Source: an uncultured Peptococcaceae bacterium (lineage in GTDB: Bacteria > Bacillota > Peptococcia > Peptococcales > Peptococcaceae). Taken from it: 17,775 nt of DNA. Under the pieces are notes generated by a model. It was not told where the DNA came from. It searched no databases and saw only the letters and a list, made by a program, of their open reading frames with translations. The position numbers and the translations under genes were made by a program. Where the stretch lies: assembly GCA_902462325.1 (NCBI GenBank), contig CABQBF010000045.1, positions 1-17,775 on the forward strand, given 5' to 3'. Positions 13,093-17,775 of this stretch are shown here, piece after piece. Each line of letters starts with the position of its first letter. The stretch's first letter is position 1.

Positions 13093-14169
13093 ATGGAAGG
13101 CTATAGCTGGAATCATATTTTTTTGTTTTTCTTCCTATATTGTTTTTTAGGCTGGGTTTTTGAATCGGTGTATGTTTCCGTCATGGAGCGGCGCCTGTCT
13201 AACCGAGGCTTTTTGCGAGGGCCGGTCATCCCCATTTACGGTTTTGGCGCCATGATGATCGTCTTTGCCACAACGCCCTTTCGCGGCAATTACGCAGCCG
13301 AATTTATATCTGGGATGCTGGCGGCCACCGTCTTTGAACTGGTGGTGGGGCTGGCGATGGAAGCCATCTTTAAAATCAAATATTGGGATTATAGTCATAA
13401 GCCTTTTCAATATAAGGGCTATATTTGTTTGGAAAGTTCGTTGTGCTGGGGTGTGTTGTCTGTTCTGGCGGCTGAAATCCTGCAGGTGCGGTTAGAACGG
13501 CTGGTATTTTTATTGCCGGAATCGGCCAGCGTCAGTTTGGCCCTGACTGTGGCTGCGCTCTTTGCCGCCGATACCGTTATCTCCGTGCGCGACGCTTGGG
13601 GCGTGCGCAACATTGTAATTGCCTTGGGAAAAATGAAAGGCGATTTAGAGCAACTGCAGCAGGAAGTGGAGGAACGCAGCGAGGAATTTATTCAACTGCT
13701 GGAAGCGCGCATGAAGGCAAAAAAGGCCGAGGTGGAGCAGCAGAAAGCCGAACAGCGGGAGGAGCTGTCAAAAGAAATTGCGCAGCTGCGCGCCGTCATC
13801 GAAAAAGAAAAGCAGGAGCGGGAGTTGGCTCGCGCCCAATTTTCTGCCCGTATTGAGCGGGATGTGACCGCGCTTCAGGCAAAGCTGGAGCAGGAGCAAA
13901 ACGGGTTGTATGACAAACTCAAGCAGCTAAAAGCCGAACAGAGCCAGCGCAAGCTAAGCCAAGCGGCGAAAAGAAATTTGCTGTTAAAGACGCTGACCTC
14001 CAGCGAGGAACAGCTTGAAGCCTTGCTGCATAAACGGGGCAATATTTTGCACCGCAATCCCAATGCCAAATCGCGGCAGTTGGGGAATCTGCAAAAGCAT
14101 GTAGAACGGCAGGCGCAGCGAAAAAAAGCCCTGCTGCAGCAAGGGCGGCAGAAACAACAGGAGGAGTAG
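13093..14169 (+). CDS. PF06541-type (CmpB) membrane protein with long C-terminal coiled coil
   Basis: The first 175 residues match the putative ABC-transporter type IV family (PF06541). They include LFFFLYCFLGWVFESVYVS (11-29), the conserved NRGFLRGPVIPIYGFGA (38-54), WDYSHKPFQYKGYICLESSLCWG (98-120), and about five membrane helices. From about residue 180 to 300 the sequence becomes a charged Glu/Lys/Gln/Arg coiled coil (DLEQLQQEVEERSEEF, then KAKKAEVEQQKAEQREEL), with a basic C-terminal tail. The whole protein is 358 residues. ATG 13093 is chosen because ACGGAGG lies 7 nt upstream; the ATG at 13072 in the same frame has none. The family's function is unknown to me. The coiled coil probably lies in the cytoplasm and may bind a partner or oligomerise. 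Confidence 0.8.
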   Translation: MEGYSWNHIFLFFFLYCFLGWVFESVYVSVMERRLSNRGFLRGPVIPIYGFGAMMIVFATTPFRGNYAAEFISGMLAATVFELVVGLAMEAIFKIKYWDYSHKPFQYKGYICLESSLCWGVLSVLAAEILQVRLERLVFLLPESASVSLALTVAALFAADTVISVRDAWGVRNIVIALGKMKGDLEQLQQEVEERSEEFIQLLEARMKAKKAEVEQQKAEQREELSKEIAQLRAVIEKEKQERELARAQFSARIERDVTALQAKLEQEQNGLYDKLKQLKAEQSQRKLSQAAKRNLLLKTLTSSEEQLEALLHKRGNILHRNPNAKSRQLGNLQKHVERQAQRKKALLQQGRQKQQEE

Positions 14170-14180
14170 AAACAGCGTTA

Positions 14181-14211
14181 GCTTCGCGTTTTTTCGCAAA
14201 CGCGCCTAAGC
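14181..14211 (+). repeat. hairpin in the gap before the methyltransferase gene
   Basis: CGCGTTT (14185-14191) pairs with AAACGCG (14198-14204), and the outer GCTT pairs with AAGC after a 3-nt bulge. No T-run follows, so it is not a clear terminator; it could affect RNA stability or translation. Confidence 0.4.
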
Positions 14212-14267
14212 GGTGAACGAAGGGAAGTGATGGACAGGCTCCGCATGGTGAGAGCCTTGTCTTGCTG

Positions 14268-15446
14268 ATGAAAAAGAACATAGAGCCAGGATTACAGTAC
14301 CTGATGAAGTTAGGAATTCGTCCGGCTAAAAATCAGGACGGCGTTTATAAGCAAATAGAGGAGCAGTTGGGGCAGCAGCAGACAAAGGGTATTCGGGATG
14401 CTATTGGGGCGGCCCAAGATACCGCTGCGCTGTATGCCAGAAAAAATCAACAGCCTGCTGCAGCAGTCATTTTTTCCGGCGCTTACGACGGAGCGTTTTA
14501 TCGTCAGGCCTTTGCCTGGATTGCACAGCATCGGCAATGCTTTGGCCAGGAAATTTTAGAAGTCGGCTGCGATTGCGGTATCGTGTCTTGTTTTTTGGCC
14601 GGTCTGTTTCCTTGCGCCCACATTACTGCCATAGACAGAACAGAAAATGCCATCAAAGCGGCAAAGCAGTTGGCCAGCAGATTGCACGCAGAGAACGTTA
14701 CCTTTTTACAGCGGGAGCTTGGTCAATTAGAACCGGAACAGTATGATACCGTTGTTTCCATGCGCACCATCCATGAAAACATTGCCGACGATAAAATTGC
14801 GCCTTCCTTTGCGCTTTTGCTGGATCAGGCTATTTTGTACGGCAATACGGTGGCCCACTATGCCGCGCAGTTGATTGACAAGGTGAAGCCGGGCGGTCAT
14901 TTGGTGACCATAGAAAAAGGAGAAAAAAATCCCATGTTTCTCGGCTGGCTGTTGGATTTGTATGATAACGGCCTGCGCTTACAAACCGATACCTATAGCG
15001 AGCTTTGCTGCCATATTTTGAGCCAGCCGGTTTGCTTTCAGGCAATCAGCGCAGTGAAAGAAGCAGAGAAAGATGCAGAAAAAGCCGGTAACGTGTATGC
15101 CTTTTGGTGCAGTTTGTTTGCAATCGACCAGACTGCCTATCAGTTTCAGGGGTGGGCGGCGGAAACCTTGCTGCAAAATACAGTGCCTGATTTGGAGCAA
15201 CTGGCAGAGGGGTATTATCTCTATAATCAGGACGGACAGCGGTGCGGGAAATATGCAGCCTGGACCCTAAAGAGCAGACCCGACGCGGTGTTGTATTATC
15301 GGGGCAATGCCCAAGAAACAACGGTAGGTTTTTATGCGGCCCAATTATTACCAGCTATTCGGCAGCAACTGGCCCAGCTTCGGCAGCAGGCAGAGGCCCA
15401 GGGCCTTACAGTACAGCCCATATCCAGCCCCCTGGGAACCGTGTGA
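14268..15446 (+). CDS. SAM-dependent methyltransferase, substrate unknown
   Basis: A 392-residue protein with a class I (Rossmann-type) methyltransferase core in its middle. Motif I is ILEVGCDCGIVSCFLAG (96-112), the acidic residue after strand 2 is Asp123 in ITAIDRTENAIKAAKQLA, and YDTVVSMRTIHE (159-170) and KVKPGGHLVTIEKG follow. The first 90 residues and the last 180 do not match a family I can name. ATG 14268 overlaps the TGA of a 12-codon frame starting at 14230 (TGATG), which has AGGGAAG before it; this could couple translation. An in-frame TTG at 14262 with GGTGAG upstream is an alternative start. It lies 98 nt after the coiled-coil gene with no promoter between, so the two may be cotranscribed. 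Confidence 0.82.
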   Translation: MKKNIEPGLQYLMKLGIRPAKNQDGVYKQIEEQLGQQQTKGIRDAIGAAQDTAALYARKNQQPAAAVIFSGAYDGAFYRQAFAWIAQHRQCFGQEILEVGCDCGIVSCFLAGLFPCAHITAIDRTENAIKAAKQLASRLHAENVTFLQRELGQLEPEQYDTVVSMRTIHENIADDKIAPSFALLLDQAILYGNTVAHYAAQLIDKVKPGGHLVTIEKGEKNPMFLGWLLDLYDNGLRLQTDTYSELCCHILSQPVCFQAISAVKEAEKDAEKAGNVYAFWCSLFAIDQTAYQFQGWAAETLLQNTVPDLEQLAEGYYLYNQDGQRCGKYAAWTLKSRPDAVLYYRGNAQETTVGFYAAQLLPAIRQQLAQLRQQAEAQGLTVQPISSPLGTV

Positions 15447-15483
15447 AAATAAATGGAATTATAATATTTTTTGTTTAAAAGGC

Positions 15484-15512
15484 GTGACTTTGTTCGATTT
15501 GTGCTGTATAAT
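15484..15512 (+). promoter_or_regulatory. sigma-A promoter of the carboxypeptidase gene
   Basis: A perfect TATAAT (15507-15512) lies 17 bp after GTGACT (15484-15489), which keeps four of six -35 consensus bases. The start point would be near 15519, about 37 nt before the ATG. Confidence 0.6.
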
Positions 15513-15555
15513 AAAAAGCGAACAAATGTTAACTTTTTGAAAAGAGGAGACCATT

Positions 15556-16383
15556 ATGCAGGAACGAAGAAGAACCAGAGTACAGCATCAGCAGCAAAAG
15601 AGACGAAAACAAATGCAATTGCTGGTGCTTATCATAGCAGTGCTGCTCCTCCTTTGTGCAGCAGCCCTATTCCGTTCTGGACAGCAGCCGGACCAACAGC
15701 CGCCCGATGCGGCGTCAGTCAGCGACTTGGCAGATGGAAATAACGGGGGCGCAGAAGGAAATCAAGGGCAGGAGAAGGTAATTCCAACCGTATCGGAGGA
15801 GGACAACTGGAAAACTGTTTTGGTGAATTCCACCCATGCCATGGTGGATGGCTATGTGCCGGAGCTGGTAACCGTGGATAACACCAATTTTCAATTTGAC
15901 GCCCGGGCCGCCGCCGACTTAAACGCCATGCTGCAGGCTGCCCGCGACGAAGGCTTATCGCCGATGATTTGCTCCTCCTACCGCAGTTGGGAACGGCAAA
16001 CCGCTTTGTTTGAAAAGCAGGTGGAGAAACAGCAGAATGCAGGCTTATCCTACGAGGAAGCCTATGAAAAAGCCAAAACCGTTGTAGCCTATCCAGGTAC
16101 CAGCGAACATCAGACAGGCTTAGCTGCCGATATTGTAGCCACCAGCCATCAATTATTGGATGACTCCCAAGCCGATACAGCAGAGCAACAATGGCTGATG
16201 GCTAATTGCTGGAAGTACGGTTTTGTTTTGCGCTATCCTTTGGGGAAAAGCGAATACACCAGCATCATTTATGAGCCGTGGCATTATCGCTATGTAGGAC
16301 AAGAGGTAGCCCAGTATCTAACCGAAAACGGTTTATGCTTGGAGGAATACTGGCAGCAACTGGAAGCACAGCAAGTAGAATAA
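15556..16383 (+). CDS. VanY-family D-alanyl-D-alanine carboxypeptidase
   Basis: A zinc peptidase of the VanY/M15B family, expected to trim the terminal D-Ala from peptidoglycan stem peptides outside the cytoplasmic membrane. The 275-residue protein begins with a very basic stretch (to about 18) and one membrane helix QLLVLIIAVLLLLCAAALF (21-39), which acts as an anchor or uncleaved signal. A low-complexity linker (41-75) precedes the catalytic domain. Metal and catalytic residues are visible: SSYRSWERQ (140-148), SEHQTGLAADI with His185 and Asp192, and YEPWHYRYVG with Glu240 and His243. The ATG has AAGAGGAGA 7 nt upstream. No vanR, vanS, vanH or vanA gene is near, so a housekeeping role is more likely than vancomycin resistance. 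Confidence 0.92.
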   Translation: MQERRRTRVQHQQQKRRKQMQLLVLIIAVLLLLCAAALFRSGQQPDQQPPDAASVSDLADGNNGGAEGNQGQEKVIPTVSEEDNWKTVLVNSTHAMVDGYVPELVTVDNTNFQFDARAAADLNAMLQAARDEGLSPMICSSYRSWERQTALFEKQVEKQQNAGLSYEEAYEKAKTVVAYPGTSEHQTGLAADIVATSHQLLDDSQADTAEQQWLMANCWKYGFVLRYPLGKSEYTSIIYEPWHYRYVGQEVAQYLTENGLCLEEYWQQLEAQQVE

Positions 16384-16635
16384 CGGGAAGAAGAACAGAA
16401 GGAATATCCTATGCATGACAGCAGCGATGTTGTCATAGGATGTACCCCATCCAAAATATTGCGGTATCGCACAATCTTCTCTAAAACGAAGCCGTGTTTT
16501 GAAAAGCGCCTTCTCCAAGGATGACAACAGCCTGCATGTGAAGATCTTTTTTAGGCAGTAGGGATGCGGATAAGAGATCGTTTGCAAGTGAAAAGTTAGG
16601 AAGAACATAGAAGTTCTAAAAACTTTAGGCAAATG
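16384..16635. other. intergenic stretch without a recognisable gene
   Basis: About 250 bases between the carboxypeptidase gene and the long terminator. I see one inverted repeat, ATCCTATG with CATAGGAT (about 16404-16440), and a weak stem AAAGTT/AACTTT around AGAAC/GTTCT near 16590-16625. A 99-codon minus-strand frame crosses it but looks like no protein family and has no ribosome binding site. It may hold a decayed gene, but I cannot support one. Confidence 0.5.
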
Positions 16636-16700
16636 AAGAACCCCGTTTGGTCAGTCGTTTCTTGGCAGAGAAAGCTGGCTAAATGGGGTTCTTTTGTTTA
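16636..16700. terminator. long terminator between convergent genes
   Basis: A stem of about 19 bp with G-U pairs (16636-16654 with 16675-16693) encloses a further TTTCT/AGAAA pairing. The right side runs into CTTTTGTTT. It separates the plus-strand carboxypeptidase gene from the minus-strand reductase gene and probably serves the plus strand best. Confidence 0.8.
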
Positions 16701-16745
16701 TTCAGAATATTGAAAACAAAGTTGGTTTGCAATTTTTTCGCATCG

Positions 16746-17405
16746 TTACTGCTCCAACACGGCAGCTTTTAAATGTTCGATACCCAGACGCTCTACAACG
16801 CGGATGGTGCGTTCTTTTCCATTTTTGTTGGTTTCAAAATACTGGTATACCTTATCTAACAGGGTCAGCAATTCTTCTTCGCTGAGGTCCTGCGCTACGA
16901 TCTGGCCAACACCGGGTTTGGCGCCGCCATTGCCGCCGATGGTCAGCATCCAGCCTTTGGCATTGGCCAGAATGCCAATATCACGGACGCGAGGCATGGC
17001 GCAGCCCAGTTGGCAGCAACTGACGCCGACTTTCACTTTGCCCGCTTCGTGGGCTTGAGAAATTCGTTCTACTTGGCGGCCAATGGCGTGATTATCGCGG
17101 CCCGGCGTCGCAAATTTGCAGAATTTGCTGCCGGGACAGACAATCACCTTTCCTTTGGGGAAGCAGAGTCGTTGGCCGAAAGCCCGTTCTAAATCTTCCC
17201 ACAAGGGGTTGACGTTGGCTTCTGCCACATCCATAAAGCTAATTTTTTTGGCGGTGGTGGCCATTAAGGTAGATACCTGATATTTTTGGGCCAGTTGTGA
17301 TAGGATTGCCAAATCTTCCGGCGTCATATAGCCCTGGTCGATGCTGACGCCCAGCGAATAGGTGCCGTCTTTGTGCTGACTGACATGATGCTTAAACTGT
17401 TCCAT
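16746..17405 (-). CDS. small siroheme/4Fe-4S nitrite or sulfite reductase-like protein
   Basis: A 219-residue protein with one ferredoxin-like half domain (about 1-75) followed by the siroheme and 4Fe-4S binding domain. The four expected cysteines are Cys90 and Cys96 in VCPGSKFCKFA, and Cys131 and Cys135 in CCQLGCAMPRVRDIG; an extra Cys130 precedes them. Full sulfite or nitrite reductases have two such halves and are over twice as long. Small assimilatory-type sulfite reductases of about this size are known from Desulfovibrio. The likely chemistry is six-electron reduction of sulfite or nitrite, but the substrate is not shown. The ATG at 17405 has GAGGAGG 7 nt upstream. Confidence 0.88.
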   Translation of the reverse strand: MEQFKHHVSQHKDGTYSLGVSIDQGYMTPEDLAILSQLAQKYQVSTLMATTAKKISFMDVAEANVNPLWEDLERAFGQRLCFPKGKVIVCPGSKFCKFATPGRDNHAIGRQVERISQAHEAGKVKVGVSCCQLGCAMPRVRDIGILANAKGWMLTIGGNGGAKPGVGQIVAQDLSEEELLTLLDKVYQYFETNKNGKERTIRVVERLGIEHLKAAVLEQ

Positions 17406-17434
17406 GTTGATTCCTCCTCAAAAAGTGTGTTTTT

Positions 17435-17443
17435 AGTATAGCA
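17435..17443 (-). promoter_or_regulatory. extended -10 promoter of the reductase gene
   Basis: On the minus strand TGC-TATACT (-10 box 17435-17440) is an extended -10 element about 30 nt before the start codon. No good -35 box is seen at 17 bp, which is common for extended -10 promoters. Confidence 0.55.
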
Positions 17444-17501
17444 CAGATTGGGGGCTGGAACCCAGTGCTTTTGTGCAAGTATGCAGAATATCTTCGCTGC
17501 T

Positions 17502-17775
17502 TTATTTTGCGGTATGAACCGATTGGAAAGGCCGTTGCTTTTTGCTCGTGTTTTGTTTGGGCTTATAGAGCAGGGTGATTAGCATACCGGCTATAATGAG
17601 CCCGCTGCCCGATAATTCTTTGACGCCTAACGGCTCCTGCAAAATGAAAAATGCGAAAATGCCGGAGAACACTGGCTCCAAAACTAAAATCAAAGCGGCG
17701 GCGGTGGGCGAAATTTGGCTTTGGGCGATGTTTTGTACAGTGGTATTGACTGCGGAGCCAAAGAAGATGGCATAG
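17502..17775 (-). CDS. EamA/DMT superfamily transporter, C-terminal part (gene runs off the window)
   Basis: The minus strand carries the last 90 or so residues of a drug/metabolite transporter; the start lies beyond 17775. The frame reads AIFFGSAVNTTVQNIAQSQ, then ISPTAAALILVLEPVFSGI and FAFFILQEPLGVKELSGSGL, ending in a basic tail. This is the conserved end of an EamA domain: a helix, the S-P-T-x-A-A-L-I turn, the LEPVF helix, then the last helix. Such proteins usually have ten helices and export small metabolites. The internal TTG near 17693 is not the start, since homologous sequence continues upstream. It lies 96 nt before the reductase gene on the same strand. Confidence 0.85.
   Translation of the reverse strand, partial: YAIFFGSAVNTTVQNIAQSQISPTAAALILVLEPVFSGIFAFFILQEPLGVKELSGSGLIIAGMLITLLYKPKQNTSKKQRPFQSVHTAK

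Noticed and set aside
13596..14281. Several long frames on both strands within the coiled-coil gene
   Set aside because: They are shadows caused by the repetitive GAG/CAG/AAA/GCG codons of the coiled coil; none has a start signal.
15556..16383. Vancomycin resistance operon
   Set aside because: Only a VanY-like peptidase is present; no two-component system, ligase or VanX/VanH genes lie nearby.
16333..16632. 99-codon minus-strand frame after the carboxypeptidase gene
   Set aside because: No ribosome binding site, no family resemblance, overlaps the end of the VanY-like gene, and composition looks like chance.

Overview
The window looks like chromosomal DNA of a low-to-mid-GC Bacillota (Firmicutes). 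Evidence is the strong AGGAGG-type ribosome binding sites, consensus sigma-A promoters, a split glycine decarboxylase (GcvPA plus GcvPB), a tandem glycine riboswitch, a canonical ParB parS site and a VanY-type carboxypeptidase. The gene content would suit an anaerobe, possibly a Negativicutes relative, but that placement is inference. I see no phage, transposon, CRISPR array or plasmid gene.

Layout. Positions 1-660 hold rplS with its own promoter, a possible leader structure and a terminator. Positions 661-2250 hold a MATE efflux gene. It is preceded by a hairpin terminator that leaves no room for a promoter and overlaps a 9-codon reading frame, which suggests attenuation. A tRNA-Pro(TGG) lies on the minus strand (2319-2392) with a perfect consensus promoter. 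Positions 2597-9950 form a glycine cleavage locus: promoter, tandem glycine riboswitch with terminator, gcvT, gcvH, gcvPA, gcvPB, lplA (lipoate ligase) and lpdA (dihydrolipoyl dehydrogenase). A perfect 16-bp parS site sits in the gcvT-gcvH gap. Positions 10039-12087 hold a COG2509-type FAD protein and yraN. Positions 12246-12877 hold a four-helix membrane protein, a 27-codon hydrophobic small reading frame and a strong terminator. A remnant of a TetR-type regulator follows on the minus strand. Positions 13093-16383 hold a PF06541-type membrane protein with a long coiled coil, an unassigned class I methyltransferase and a VanY-like D,D-carboxypeptidase. After a long hairpin, the minus strand carries a small siroheme/4Fe-4S sulfite or nitrite reductase-like protein and the 3' end of an EamA/DMT transporter that runs off the window.

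How the genes work together. GcvT, GcvH, GcvPA/GcvPB and LpdA are all the protein components of the glycine cleavage system, and LplA can attach the lipoyl group that GcvH needs. The riboswitch reads as glycine-ON: the 3' strand of the second aptamer's P1 is also the 5' arm of the terminator. The most striking non-coding signals are the parS site inside this metabolic operon, the probable attenuator before the MATE gene, and the small membrane reading frame at 12740-12823.
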